A stretch of 64,000 nucleotides of DNA from Streptomyces sp. NBC_01775. Lineage in GTDB: Bacteria > Actinomycetota > Actinomycetes > Streptomycetales > Streptomycetaceae. The number at the start of each line of letters is the position of its first letter. The stretch's first letter is position 1. The notes below the pieces were generated by a model that was not told the DNA's origin, searched no databases, and worked only from the letters and a program-made list of their open reading frames with translations. The DNA is taken from positions 868,001-932,000 of the forward strand of contig NZ_CP109104.1 of the NCBI RefSeq assembly GCF_035917675.1, written 5' to 3'. This document shows positions 51,311-60,968 of this stretch, in pieces. A program made the translations under genes and the position numbers.

Positions 51311-52905
51311 GAGTGGTCCTCCGCTGTCCGCCCCGGCACACCGGCGGTCGCGGGCTCGCTCTCGAACGCCGAGAGCGTGGTGTCGTAGTCGGTCTCCACG
51401 TCGTACATCGGTGTCATCCAGTGGAAGAAGTTGTCGCCCCGCTCGCGCAGCAGGCCGTACAGGGTGCGGGTCAGCTCCGCCCGGACGTCCCGCAGTTCGG
51501 GGTGGTCGTAGCGGTTGTGCAGCTCGTCGGGGTCGGCCTTCAGGTCGTACAGCTCGTTGCGCGACTCGGGGTTGACCACCAGCTTGTGGCGGCGGGTGCG
51601 CAGCATGCGCTGCGGATACGGGAAGTGGTGGCCGTGGAACTCCGCCAGGTGGTGCTCGTCCCACTCGGGCCGCTCGCCCGCGGCCAGCGGCAGCAGGCTG
51701 CGGCTGTCGACGGCCGGCTTGGTGTCGCTGCCCGCGAGGTCGAGGATGGTGGCGGCGCAGTCGGTGAGCGAGACGAACTCGTCCCGCACCTGGCCGCGCG
51801 GCGCGCCGGGGACCTTCAGGAGGCCGGGGATCCGGTAGATGTCCTCGTACATCGCCGGGCCCTTGTCGTGCAGCCGGTGGGCGCCGGTGAACTCGCCGTG
51901 GTCGGCGGTGAAGAACACCGCGGTGTGTTCCTCCAGCCCCAGTTCGCGCATCGCGTCGAGGATCCGTCCGATCTGTTCGTCGATGAGCGTCACATAGCCC
52001 CAGTAGACGGCGATCAGCTTCCGGCTCTCCTCCAGCGGCATCGTGTCGAAGGCCCACAGCTTGCTGTAGTTGCTCTGCACCGGCGGCTTCGCGGCGAAGG
52101 TCTCGCTCACCGACGCCGGCAGCTCGACCAGCGCGGGGTCGTACATGTCGTAGTAGGCGTCCGGGAGGATGTAGGGCAGGTGCGGTCCGAAGAAGTGGGT
52201 GGCCAGGAAGAACGGCCTGTCCTCTCCGGCCGCTCCGGCGGCAGCTCCCGTTCCGCTCCCCGCTCCCGTTCCATCCCCCGCTCCCGTTCCGTCCCCGGCT
52301 CCCCCCACCCCGTCCTCCGCCCAGCGGCGCATCATCTCGATGGTGCGGGTGGCGAGGTAGTACTCGAAGGTCGCCTCGACGGGCTGGTGCAGCCGGGCGG
52401 CGAGGAGGTTGCCGGGGCTGCCGTTGGGCGTGGTGCCGCGTACGTGGTCGGTGATGCGGTACGGCGGGAGGCCGTGCTCCTCCAGGTAGGCGAGGTAGTC
52501 CGGGTGGTCCACGGGGTTGTGCCAGCCCGCCAGGTCCGGGCCCTCGAAGCCGTAGTCGGCGGCGGTGCGCCGCACGCCTCCGTGCCACTTGCCCATCAGC
52601 CCCAGCCGGTAGCCCTCGGCGCGCAGTTGCCCGGCGAAGGTGAACTGGTCGTCGGCGAGGTCCTCCAGGTAGCCGACATTGCGCTCGTAGTTGGCCAGCA
52701 GCTTGTGGCGGAACGGCGCCGCGCCGGTGAGCAGGCTGGCGCGGGCCGGGGTGCAGATGGCGGTGGGGGTGTAGAAGCTGTCGAACCGGGTGCCCTCGGC
52801 CGCGAGCCGGTCCAGGTGGGGGGTGCGGACATGGGGGTTGCCGTAGGCACCGAGGGTGTCCACCCGGTGCTGGTCGGTCATGAGGAAGAGCATGTTGGGG
52901 CGCAC
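51307..52905 (-). CDS. Type I sulfatase
   Basis: This 532-residue arylsulfatase-family hydrolase has the formylglycine consensus CTPARASLLTG at Cys51, metal ligand region LFLMTDQHRVDTLG and the second metal site FTADHGEFTGAHRL. A Gly/Thr/Ala-rich insert of about 25 residues (GDGTGAGDGTGAG, near residues 195-220) interrupts the domain. No signal peptide is seen, so it would work in the cytosol on an imported sulfate ester. It is co-translated with its FGE and divergent from a ROK regulator and importer. The GTG at 52905 has GAAAGGG upstream. Confidence 0.93.
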   Translation of the reverse strand: MRPNMLFLMTDQHRVDTLGAYGNPHVRTPHLDRLAAEGTRFDSFYTPTAICTPARASLLTGAAPFRHKLLANYERNVGYLEDLADDQFTFAGQLRAEGYRLGLMGKWHGGVRRTAADYGFEGPDLAGWHNPVDHPDYLAYLEEHGLPPYRITDHVRGTTPNGSPGNLLAARLHQPVEATFEYYLATRTIEMMRRWAEDGVGGAGDGTGAGDGTGAGSGTGAAAGAAGEDRPFFLATHFFGPHLPYILPDAYYDMYDPALVELPASVSETFAAKPPVQSNYSKLWAFDTMPLEESRKLIAVYWGYVTLIDEQIGRILDAMRELGLEEHTAVFFTADHGEFTGAHRLHDKGPAMYEDIYRIPGLLKVPGAPRGQVRDEFVSLTDCAATILDLAGSDTKPAVDSRSLLPLAAGERPEWDEHHLAEFHGHHFPYPQRMLRTRRHKLVVNPESRNELYDLKADPDELHNRYDHPELRDVRAELTRTLYGLLRERGDNFFHWMTPMYDVETDYDTTLSAFESEPATAGVPGRTAEDHS

Positions 52906-52958
52906 GGTGACCCTTTCGGTTCGGACGGCATGGGGTCAGCGGGAGCGACCGGGTAGTG

Positions 52959-53016
52959 CCATGCGAGGCATGGTCCGGCCCGCTCCGGATTTATGTCAAT
53001 AGTGCGAACATAAATC
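52959..53016. promoter_or_regulatory. Palindromes between sulfatase and ROK genes
   Basis: GATTTATGT-N11-ACATAAATC (52988-53016) is an AT-rich 9-base inverted repeat that stands out in this GC-rich DNA, and CCATGC-N3-GCATGG (52959-52973) lies beside it. The first is the likely ROK operator. Confidence 0.7.
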
Positions 53017-53153
53017 TGCCGGCAACCGCCGCTCCCCCGCCCGCCGGAGGCCGGTCGGCCCCGGAACAGCGCGGCGACGGCCCCCGGTCCGCCTCGGCAC
53101 ATCCCGGAAATCTTTTTGTTCCGACTCATTGACGAAAAACGTCGGCGCTCTCC

Positions 53154-54425
53154 ATGCTGTCCGGCATGCAGGCACACGACGGTCCCACTCAGGCGCCCGA
53201 CGGTCCGCTGACGCGGCTGCGCAAGAGTCATGAGCAGTCCGTCCTGGACCTGCTCCGCAAGCACGGGCCGCTCAGCCGGGCTGAGCTGGGAGCGCACAGC
53301 GGCCTGTCGCGCACGACGTTGTACGACATCGTCGCGGGCCTGGTGGAGAGCGACACCGTGGTCGCCTCCACCCCGCCCGCCGAGGTGCGGCGCCGCGGCC
53401 GGCCGGTCGAGAAGCTCAGCCTCAATCCGGACGCCGGAGAGGCGATCGGCATCGACTTCGCCCGCCGGGCCGTGCACGTCTCCGCGGTCAACGTCGCCCA
53501 CGAGATGCTCGGCTCCGCCAGCGAGGCCCACCCGCCGGACCTCACGTGGTCCGAGCGGGCCGACATCGCCGAGCGCCTCCTCGGCTCACTCGGCGGCGGC
53601 TCCCCGTCCGGTGCCTCCGGCGCGTCCGACGGCCGCGCCGCCCGGCGCGGCACGCTGCGGCTCGGCTCGCTCAGCGCGATCGGGGTCGGCGTGGTCGGGC
53701 CGATCGCCGACCCCGGCTGCGAGGACACCCCCGCGCTCAGCGCCCACGTCCTGCCCGGCCTCCTGCGCGAGCGGTTCGGGGTCCCGGTGCTGCTCGACAA
53801 CAACACCAGACTCGCAGCGCTGGCCGAGGCCGTGTGGGGCGCGGCGGCCGACGCCGGGGACGTGCTGTATCTGCGGCTGTCCCACGGTGTGGGCGGCGGT
53901 CTGGTCGTCGGCGGGTCGCTGCACCGCGGGATGTACGGCATGTCGGGCGAGTTCGGGCACATCACCGTCGACCCTTACGGCGCACCGTGCGAGTGCGGCG
54001 GCACCGGCTGCCTGGAGACCGTCGCCTCGCTCGACGCCGTACTGCACCGCTACCGCTCGGCCGGCGGCCGGGCCGAGGACATCTCCGCGTTCCTCTCCGC
54101 CGCCGCGTCCGGCGACGAGACCGCGCACGCGGTACTGGACCGGGCCGGCACCGACATCGGCACCGTACTGGCCGCCGTCTGCAACGCGGTCGGCCCCGGC
54201 GTCATCGTCATCGGCGGCGAACTCGCCGAGGCCGGCGCCGCCTTGACCGACCCCGTGGAGCGGGCCCTGCACACCCACGTGATGCCGATGGCCCGGCACC
54301 GGGTGCGGGTACGGCGCGCCACCCTCGGCGAAGCCGGCAGCGCGCTGGGCGGCATCGCCCTCGTCCTCCACGAAACCCCCCTGCTCTCCCGCTACCCCCA
54401 GCCCGTCTCCGAGGAGCACGCGTGA
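53154..54425 (+). CDS. ROK family transcriptional regulator
   Basis: This 423-residue regulator has an N-terminal winged helix ([40 protein letters not shown]) and a ROK kinase-like domain with [28 protein letters not shown] and the zinc-binding [10 protein letters not shown]. The ATG at 53154 is used; ATG 53166 is also possible. It precedes the importer genes by 16 bases, so it is in their operon, and it is divergent from the sulfatase genes. ROK proteins sense sugars, so the natural substrate may be a sulfated sugar. Confidence 0.9.
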   Translation: MLSGMQAHDGPTQAPDGPLTRLRKSHEQSVLDLLRKHGPLSRAELGAHSGLSRTTLYDIVAGLVESDTVVASTPPAEVRRRGRPVEKLSLNPDAGEAIGIDFARRAVHVSAVNVAHEMLGSASEAHPPDLTWSERADIAERLLGSLGGGSPSGASGASDGRAARRGTLRLGSLSAIGVGVVGPIADPGCEDTPALSAHVLPGLLRERFGVPVLLDNNTRLAALAEAVWGAAADAGDVLYLRLSHGVGGGLVVGGSLHRGMYGMSGEFGHITVDPYGAPCECGGTGCLETVASLDAVLHRYRSAGGRAEDISAFLSAAASGDETAHAVLDRAGTDIGTVLAAVCNAVGPGVIVIGGELAEAGAALTDPVERALHTHVMPMARHRVRVRRATLGEAGSALGGIALVLHETPLLSRYPQPVSEEHA

Positions 54426-54441
54426 ACCCAGTGAGGCACCC

Positions 54442-55257
54442 ATGGCCGTGATCGTCCCGCCCGAGAAGACCGCCGTGGCACAGGCCCCGCGGCGCACCGC
54501 GCGCCGCTCCCGACGACGGCCGCTCGCCCTCAACGCCGCCGCGCTGGTGGCCGGTGTCGTCGTCTGGGCGGTCGTGGCCGCGCTCGGTCTGGTCGAGAAC
54601 CTGCCGACCCCGCTCGCCGTGGCGCAAAAGGCCGGTGACATGGTCGCCGACGGCACCCTGACCACCGACACACTCGCCAGCTTGCGCCGGGTCTTCCTCG
54701 GCTATGCCCTGGGTGTTGTCGTGGCCGTGCCCGTGGGCTTCCTCATGGGCTGGTACTCGACCGTGCGTGCCCTGGTCGAGCCCTACATCCAGTTCTTCCG
54801 CACGATCCCGCCGCTCGCGCTCATCCCGCTCACGGTCGTGCTGCTGGGGATCGGCGAGGTCCCGAAGATCGCGGTGATCTGCCTCGCCTCCTTCATGGCC
54901 TGCGTCGTCGCCTCCTTCCAGGGCGTGGTCGACGTGGACCGCACTCTCATCAACGCCGCCCGGGTCCTGGGCGCCTCGGACCGGGTCATCTTCGCCAAAG
55001 TGGTCGTCCCGGCCTCCACGCCGTTCATCCTCGTCGGCATGCGCATCGGGCTCGGCGCCTCCTGGGCCACGGTGGTCGCGGCCGAACTCATCGGCGCCCA
55101 GGAGGGGCTGGGCTATCGGATGCAGAAGGCGTCCACCTGGTTCGAGATGGACACGATCTTCGTGTCCCTGATCACCATCGGCGTGCTCGGCCTGCTCATG
55201 GACCGGCTGCTGCTGCTCGCCGAACGACGGCTCACCGGCTGGCAGGAGCGACGATGA
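54442..55257 (+). CDS. ABC transporter permease (SsuC/TauC type)
   Basis: This 271-residue membrane protein of the aliphatic sulfonate/taurine/nitrate importer group has about six helices and the conserved loops [20 protein letters not shown] and [20 protein letters not shown] (EAA-type) plus [19 protein letters not shown]. It overlaps the ATPase start by four bases (ATGA). The linked sulfatase suggests an organosulfur substrate. Confidence 0.9.
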   Translation: MAVIVPPEKTAVAQAPRRTARRSRRRPLALNAAALVAGVVVWAVVAALGLVENLPTPLAVAQKAGDMVADGTLTTDTLASLRRVFLGYALGVVVAVPVGFLMGWYSTVRALVEPYIQFFRTIPPLALIPLTVVLLGIGEVPKIAVICLASFMACVVASFQGVVDVDRTLINAARVLGASDRVIFAKVVVPASTPFILVGMRIGLGASWATVVAAELIGAQEGLGYRMQKASTWFEMDTIFVSLITIGVLGLLMDRLLLLAERRLTGWQERR

Positions 55258-56036
55258 ACAGCAAGATCAGTTTTCAGGACGTGGTGAAGACCTTCCCGCT
55301 GAAGGGGACCGAGTTCACCGCCCTGGACAGGGTGTCCCTGGACATCGCCGACCAGGAGTTCGTCACCGTCGTCGGCCCCTCCGGCTGCGGCAAGTCCACC
55401 CTGATGAGCATGGCCGCCGGACTCCAGGAACCCAGCGCGGGCCAGGTGCTGGTGGACGGGAAGCCGGTGACCGGGCCGGGCCCCGACCGAGGGGTGATAT
55501 TCCAGCAGTACGCCCTCTTCCCCTGGCTGACCGTGCGGCAGAACGTGGAGTTCGGCCTCAAGCTCGCCTCCGTGCCCGCCGAGGAGCGGCGCCGCCGCGC
55601 GGAGCAGGCCATCGACCTGGTCGGGCTGGACGACTTCGCCGACGCGCTGCCCAAGACCCTGTCCGGCGGCATGAAACAGCGCTGCGCCATCGCCCGTGCC
55701 TACGCGGTGGACCCACAGGTCCTGCTCATGGACGAGCCGTTCGGCGCGCTCGACGCCCTCACCCGGGTGCAGTTGCAAGATCAGCTGCTGGCCACCTGGA
55801 GCCGCGAGAAGCGCACCGTGCTGTTCATCACCCACGATGTCGACGAGGCCGTCTATCTGGCCAGCCGGGTGGTGGTCATGGCCGCCAGGCCCGGCCGTAT
55901 CCACCGCGTCATCGACGTGGATCTGCCCTACCCCCGCACCGAGGAGATCCGGCTCTCCGCGGAGTTCCGGCAGATCCGCAACACGGTGTGGACGTCCGTC
56001 TACCACCAGGAGCCCGCCGCGGAAGCGCTTCGCTGA
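55254..56036 (+). CDS. ABC transporter ATPase (SsuB/TauB type)
   Basis: This 260-residue ATPase has Walker [10 protein letters not shown] (about residue 41), a Q-loop in [14 protein letters not shown], signature LSGGMKQR, Walker [13 protein letters not shown] and the switch His in [11 protein letters not shown]. It drives the permease encoded just upstream. Confidence 0.93.
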   Translation: MNSKISFQDVVKTFPLKGTEFTALDRVSLDIADQEFVTVVGPSGCGKSTLMSMAAGLQEPSAGQVLVDGKPVTGPGPDRGVIFQQYALFPWLTVRQNVEFGLKLASVPAEERRRRAEQAIDLVGLDDFADALPKTLSGGMKQRCAIARAYAVDPQVLLMDEPFGALDALTRVQLQDQLLATWSREKRTVLFITHDVDEAVYLASRVVVMAARPGRIHRVIDVDLPYPRTEEIRLSAEFRQIRNTVWTSVYHQEPAAEALR

Positions 56037-56143
56037 TGCGGGAGTGTCCGCCGGTAGCCGGTACTCCCCCAAGCTCTTCGAGCAGGGAGGTGCCCCGTGG
56101 TCACGCCCGCGCGACGCAGCCGCCCGCACAACAGACATAGCCC

Positions 56144-56159
56144 CGCCCCCTTCGGGGCG
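56144..56159. repeat. REP-like GC hairpin between ATPase and binding-protein genes
   Basis: CGCCCC-N4-GGGGCG. A similar CCCCTTCGGGG element occurs again near 57252-57263, as in the small palindromes dispersed in Streptomyces genomes. It may protect or attenuate the transcript. Confidence 0.55.
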
Positions 56160-56194
56160 CTGCCCTCCCTCCCCTCCGATAGGACACCTCCGTC

Positions 56195-57178
56195 ATGCCC
56201 GGAAGCACCATCCGCCGCACTGTGACCGCGCTCTTCTCCGTCACCGCCCTCACCTTCGCCATGAACGCGTGCTCCACCGGCGCTTCCGGGGACGACAACA
56301 CGGTCAACTTCGGCTACATAGGCGACTACAACGGCGCCAGTCTGCTGGCCATCGCCCAGAAGCAGGGCCTGTGGAAGAAGCAGGGCCTCACCGCGAAGAC
56401 GAAGGTGTTCAACAACGGACCGGTGCAGATCCAGGCACTCGGCTCCGGCGACCTCGACTACGGCTACATCGGCCCCGGCGCCATGTGGCTGCCCGCCTCC
56501 GGCAAGGCGAAGGTCATCACGCTCAACACGCTGACCTATGCCGACCGCGTCATCGGGCAGCCCGGCATCAAGACGATGAAGGACCTCAAGGGCAAGCGGG
56601 TCGGCGTACCCGAGGGCACGTCCGGCGACATGATCCTCAACATCGCGCTGGAGAAGGCCGGGATGACCACGAAGGACATCCAGAAGATCGCGATGGACCC
56701 GTCCACCGTCGTCTCCTCCTTCACCTCCGGGAAGATCGACGGCGCCGGCATCTTCTACCCCGCCATCGACACCATCAAGAAGAAGGTCCCGAAGACGGAG
56801 GAGGTGGCCAGCACCAAGGACACCAAGGACTCCTTCCCCACCGCCTTCGTCGCCGGCAACAGGGTGCCGGAGGGGAAGAACAAGAAGGTGATCAAGGTGC
56901 TCCAGCAGGCCAACGACTGGCGCAAGAAGCACCCGGAGGAGTCCATCGCCCTGTCCGCCAAGATGCTGCACGTCAGCAAGGCCCAGGCGAAGGCCGACGC
57001 CTCGCACGTCGAGACGCTCTCCACCGACGATCTGGCGGCGAAGACCAAGAGCGGCGAGGCGGGCCGCTGGCTGAAGAAGCTCGGGGACTTCTTCGTCCGC
57101 AACAAGCAGCTGGACAAGAACCCCGACCCGGCCGACTACTACACCGGCGACCTCTACCAGAAGGCGCACACCGGCTGA
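56195..57178 (+). CDS. Substrate-binding lipoprotein of the SsuABC/TauABC-type importer
   Basis: This 327-residue lipoprotein starts with a signal peptide (TVTALFSVTALTFAMNAC; lipobox ending at Cys) and an NMT1/SsuA-like fold: VNFGYIGDYNGASLLAIAQK, GLWKKQGLTAKTKVF, VQIQALGSGDLDYGYIGPGA, KRVGVPEGTSGDMIL. Unlike its neighbours it is Lys-rich. It lies 158 bases after the ATPase gene. It captures the imported compound outside the cell. Confidence 0.92.
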   Translation: MPGSTIRRTVTALFSVTALTFAMNACSTGASGDDNTVNFGYIGDYNGASLLAIAQKQGLWKKQGLTAKTKVFNNGPVQIQALGSGDLDYGYIGPGAMWLPASGKAKVITLNTLTYADRVIGQPGIKTMKDLKGKRVGVPEGTSGDMILNIALEKAGMTTKDIQKIAMDPSTVVSSFTSGKIDGAGIFYPAIDTIKKKVPKTEEVASTKDTKDSFPTAFVAGNRVPEGKNKKVIKVLQQANDWRKKHPEESIALSAKMLHVSKAQAKADASHVETLSTDDLAAKTKSGEAGRWLKKLGDFFVRNKQLDKNPDPADYYTGDLYQKAHTG

Positions 57179-57273
57179 GCGCGCTGAGCGCTCCGCGGAA
57201 GTCCGGTAGGCCGTCTGCGGGAACATCGTGGCTTGTCGCGCAGTTCCCCGCGCCCCTTCGGGGCGCACCTCTC

Positions 57274-57307
57274 GTCCCCCGCGGCCGGTCACCCGGCCGC
57301 GGGGGAC
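57274..57307. terminator. Strong intrinsic terminator
   Basis: A perfect 15-base stem (GTCCCCCGCGGCCGG and its complement), loop TCAC, followed by GTTTCTTGT. It ends the importer operon and faces the convergent GntR gene. Confidence 0.88.
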
Positions 57308-57326
57308 GTTTCTTGTCCCGGCGCCC

Positions 57327-58040
57327 CTACTCCCAGACCGCGACGCTGCGGCGGACCGGAACGGTGCCGGAGTCGGCGGCGAACAGGTGGGGGGAGTGGG
57401 CGCGGATGCGCTCGATGTCGCTGAAGACCGCGCGCAGATGGGTGCGCATGGCGGTACGGGCGCGGTCCGTGTCGCCGCTGACGGCCGCCTCGAAGATCTC
57501 TCCGTGCTGGGCGGCGAACTCGGCCGACGACGCGTGCTCGTAGAGCCCGAGCCTGCGGGCCCGGTCCAGATGTCCCTTGGCGGCGGCGACGGTCGTCCAG
57601 GCGTTGAAATGGCCGCTGAGCCGCAGCAGCCCCTGGTGGAACGCCTCGTCCAGGGCGAAGAAGTCCTCCAGCCCGAGGCCGGGGCCGCGCTGGTGCTCCA
57701 GGTTCTCGCGCAGCTCCTCGACCAGGCCGGGGTCCAGCTCGTCGGGCAGATCCTCCAGCGCGGCCAGTTCGACCGCCTCGCGCAGGAACTGGGCGTCCGC
57801 GACCTGGGCCGGGTCCACCCGGGAGACGAAGGAGCCGATCTTGGGGAAGATCTGCACCAGCCCGTCCTGGGCCAGCATGATCAAGCTCTCCCGGACCGGG
57901 GTGCGGCTCACCCCCAGGGAGGCCGCCAGCTCGTTCTCGGAGATGGCGGCGCCCGGGGCGAGGTCGAGGGTCAAGACCTTCTGGCGCAGCTGTTCGTAGA
58001 TCGCGCGCCGACTGGTCGCCCGCCGGTTCGAGTCAGCCAT
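57327..58040 (-). CDS. GntR family regulator, FCD (FadR) subfamily
   Basis: This 237-residue regulator has a winged helix (IYEQLRQKVLTLDLAPGAAI, ENELAASLGVSRTPVRESLI) and an FCD domain with ligand residues in FFALDEAFHQGLLRLSGH and EHASSAEFAAQHGEIFEAAV. Such proteins sense sugar acids such as mannonate or glucuronate. It is divergent from the mannonate dehydratase operon, with a palindrome between. The ATG at 58040 is chosen; 58049 is also possible. Confidence 0.9.
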   Translation of the reverse strand: MADSNRRATSRRAIYEQLRQKVLTLDLAPGAAISENELAASLGVSRTPVRESLIMLAQDGLVQIFPKIGSFVSRVDPAQVADAQFLREAVELAALEDLPDELDPGLVEELRENLEHQRGPGLGLEDFFALDEAFHQGLLRLSGHFNAWTTVAAAKGHLDRARRLGLYEHASSAEFAAQHGEIFEAAVSGDTDRARTAMRTHLRAVFSDIERIRAHSPHLFAADSGTVPVRRSVAVWE

Positions 58041-58129
58041 GCGGCCCATCGTATCGGGGCCGGCGGCCCCCCAGGTCCACGGAGAATCCACAGGTGAGCT
58101 TCACGGATCCCTTGCCCATCTATTCGACA

Positions 58130-58149
58130 AGTGCTTCCATACAAGCACT
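58130..58149. promoter_or_regulatory. Probable GntR operator
   Basis: AGTGCTT-N6-AAGCACT, 30 bases before the mannonate dehydratase start, in the divergent promoter of an FCD-GntR regulator. Confidence 0.65.
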
Positions 58150-58178
58150 GCCCGACACTTCGAAGGAGAAGGGACGCC

Positions 58179-59387
58179 GTGAGCAAGATCGAGCGCGCCG
58201 AGGTGTTCGTCGCTTCCCCAGGACGCACGTTCGTGACCCTCCGCATCACCACCACCGACGGGGTCACGGGCCTCGGCGACGCCACCCTCAACGGACGGGA
58301 GCTGGCCGTCGTCGCCTATCTGCGCGACCACGTGGCACCCCTGCTGATCGGCAAGGACCCGGCCCGTATCGAGGACATCTGGCAGTACCTGTACAAGGGC
58401 GCCTACTGGCGGCGCGGCCCGGTCACCATGACGGCCGTCTCCGCCGTGGACACAGCGCTGTGGGACATCAAGGGCAAGACCGCGGGCCTCCCCGTCTACC
58501 AGCTGCTCGGGGGTCGCTCCCGCGACGGCGTCCTCGTCTACTCGCACGCCAGCGGCACCGACACCCCCGCCCTCCTCGACGATGTCGAGCGCTTTCTCGA
58601 CCTCGGCTACAAGGCCGTCCGCGCGCAGGCCGCCGTCCCCGACGTCGGCGGCACCTACGGCGTGCGCAAGGGCAAGCTGTACGAGCCGGCGGCCACCGCC
58701 CTCCCGGACGAGCAGCCCTGGGACACCGAGTCCTACCTCCGCTTCGCCCCCACCTACCTGGAAGCGGTGCGCGAGCGCTTCGGCTTCGGCTTCCACCTCC
58801 TGCACGACGTCCACCACCGGCTCACGCCCATGGAGGCCGCCCGCTTCGGCAAGCGCGTCGAGGACGTCGGACTGCTGTGGATGGAGGACCCGACCCCGGC
58901 CGAGAACCAGGAGTCCTTCCGCCTCATCCGGCAGCACACCACCACACCCGTCGCGGTCGGCGAGGTGCTCACCTCCATCTGGGACGTCCAGCACCTGATC
59001 ACCGAGCAGCTCATCGACTACGTCCGCACCACCGTCGCCCACGCCGGCGGCATCACCCACCTGCGCCGCATCTTCGACCTGGCCGCCCTCTACCAGGTGC
59101 GCACCGGCTCGCACGGCGCCACCGACCTCTCCCCGGTCAGCCTCAGCGCCAATGTCCACCTCGACCTGGCCGTCCCCAACTTCGGCATCCAGGAGTACAT
59201 GGGCCACCCCGAGGAAGCCGCCGAGGTCTTCCAGGGCGGGGTCACGTTCGCCGACGGCATGCTGCACCCCTCCGAGGAGCCCGGCCTCGGCGTGGAGTTC
59301 GACGAGCGGGCCGCAGCCCGCTTCCCGTACGAGCCGCGCTATCTGCCCGTGGCCCGGCGCCTCGACGGATCGGTCCACGACTGGTGA
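58179..59387 (+). CDS. manD: D-mannonate dehydratase (enolase superfamily, ManD)
   Basis: This enzyme dehydrates D-mannonate to 2-keto-3-deoxygluconate. The 402-residue protein matches the ManD subgroup: [109 protein letters not shown] and [20 protein letters not shown]. The GTG at 58179 has GAAGGAGAAGGG; the frame's earlier start at 58131 does not. Some ManD relatives act on gluconate or are slow, so the exact activity is inferred. Confidence 0.9.
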   Translation: MSKIERAEVFVASPGRTFVTLRITTTDGVTGLGDATLNGRELAVVAYLRDHVAPLLIGKDPARIEDIWQYLYKGAYWRRGPVTMTAVSAVDTALWDIKGKTAGLPVYQLLGGRSRDGVLVYSHASGTDTPALLDDVERFLDLGYKAVRAQAAVPDVGGTYGVRKGKLYEPAATALPDEQPWDTESYLRFAPTYLEAVRERFGFGFHLLHDVHHRLTPMEAARFGKRVEDVGLLWMEDPTPAENQESFRLIRQHTTTPVAVGEVLTSIWDVQHLITEQLIDYVRTTVAHAGGITHLRRIFDLAALYQVRTGSHGATDLSPVSLSANVHLDLAVPNFGIQEYMGHPEEAAEVFQGGVTFADGMLHPSEEPGLGVEFDERAAARFPYEPRYLPVARRLDGSVHDW

Positions 59388-60862
59388 CCGCCGCCGACCC
59401 CACCCGCCTCGGCCGCGCGGCCCTGCGCGGCCTCCCGCCCGAGTGCCGACCGGCACTCGACCCGGAAGCGCTGCGCACCCGCGTCGTCCACCTCGGGCTC
59501 GGCGCCTTCCACCGGGCCCACCAGGCCGTCTGGACCGAGCAGGCCGCCGCCCGCTCCGGTGAGCCCTGGGGCATCACCGCGGTCGCGCCCCGCTCCCCGG
59601 GCACCGCGCGGGCGCTGCGCGAGCAGGACTTCCTCTACTCGCTCACCGAGCGCCGCCCGGACGGCGCCGCCACCCGCGTCATCGCCGCGCTGACCGGGGC
59701 GCTGGTGATGTCCGACGACGCCGCGCGCGTCGACGCGCTGCTCGCCGACCCCGCCGTCACGGTCGTCACCCTCACCGTCACCGAAAAGGGCTACCACCGC
59801 CGCCCGGGACGCGCCGGGCAACAAGGCACCGCCTTGGACCGGGCCGCACCGGCCGTCGCGGCGGACCTGGAGCGCACCACGGCCGGGGACGGCCACGCGC
59901 GGCTGACCACCGTCATCGGACGGCTCGCCGCCGGACTGGCCGCGCGGATGCGGTCCGGCGCCGCGCCGGTCACCGTCGTCTCCTGCGACAACATGGCGGA
60001 CAACGGGGCCGTACTCGGCGCGGCCGTGCGCGAGTTCACCGCCGCCAGTGGCTGGCCCGACCGGCAGACCGTGCTCGACCGCATGGCCGAAGCCGTCGCC
60101 TTCCCCGCCACGGTCGTCGACCGGATCGTGCCCGCCACCACGGACTCCGACCTCGACCGTGCCGCGGCGGCGCTCGGTGTGCGGGACACCGCGGCCGTGA
60201 CCGGCGAGCCGTACCGGCAGTGGGTGCTGGAGGACTCCTTCGCGGCGCCCCGGCCGCCCTGGGAGCTGGACGGCGCGCTGTTCGTCCCCGATGTCGCGCC
60301 CTACCAGCTCACCAAACTGCGGCTGCTCAACGGCTCCCACTCGGCCCTCGCCCACCTGGGGACAGCCGCCGGACGCGACACCGTCGCGGACGCCCTGGAC
60401 ACGGACTGGGGCGCGCCGCTGGTACGGGCCCTGTGCGCCGAAGTGGCCCCCACTCTGCCGCCGGGCGGGCCCGATCCCGCGGCCTACGCCGCCGACCTGG
60501 TCACCCGCTTCAGCAACCCGGCGATGGGCCACCGGCTGGACCAGATCGCCGCCGACGGCTCGTTGAAGCTCCCCGAACGCTGGCTGCCCGCCCTGCGCAC
60601 CCTGCGCGCGGCCGGCGCCGCCACGCCCCTCCTCGAACTCGCCCTCGCCGGATGGGTCCACGCCACCCACCCGGACGGGAAGGCCGCCGACCCCGCGGCC
60701 GAGGCCCTCGCCGCCTGCTGGCACTCCCATCCGGAGCCCACCGGCACCGTCCGCGCCCTGCTCACCGCGCTGGGCGCCCCCGACCTCGCCGAGGACACCG
60801 CGCTGACCGGCGCCGTGGCCGCGAGGCTGCCCGCGCTACGGGCGGGCCGGATCGAGGTCTGA
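59384..60862 (+). CDS. uxuB: Mannitol dehydrogenase-family protein, probable fructuronate reductase
   Basis: This 492-residue NAD-dependent polyol dehydrogenase reads [20 protein letters not shown] at the nucleotide site, [11 protein letters not shown], and the catalytic region [17 protein letters not shown]. It begins with a GTG overlapping the ManD stop (GTGA), so fructuronate to mannonate to KDG is the natural sequence of steps. The symbol is by analogy with E. coli UxuB. Confidence 0.87.
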   Translation: MTAADPTRLGRAALRGLPPECRPALDPEALRTRVVHLGLGAFHRAHQAVWTEQAAARSGEPWGITAVAPRSPGTARALREQDFLYSLTERRPDGAATRVIAALTGALVMSDDAARVDALLADPAVTVVTLTVTEKGYHRRPGRAGQQGTALDRAAPAVAADLERTTAGDGHARLTTVIGRLAAGLAARMRSGAAPVTVVSCDNMADNGAVLGAAVREFTAASGWPDRQTVLDRMAEAVAFPATVVDRIVPATTDSDLDRAAAALGVRDTAAVTGEPYRQWVLEDSFAAPRPPWELDGALFVPDVAPYQLTKLRLLNGSHSALAHLGTAAGRDTVADALDTDWGAPLVRALCAEVAPTLPPGGPDPAAYAADLVTRFSNPAMGHRLDQIAADGSLKLPERWLPALRTLRAAGAATPLLELALAGWVHATHPDGKAADPAAEALAACWHSHPEPTGTVRALLTALGAPDLAEDTALTGAVAARLPALRAGRIEV

Positions 60863-60968
60863 CGCCGCACGCCCGCACCGCCGCTCCCCTGCCACGCCAC
60901 TCCCCCGCACCGCCGTCCCGCCCGTCTCACCGTCCCCCCAAGTCCCCGTATGAACAACGGAGTTCACG

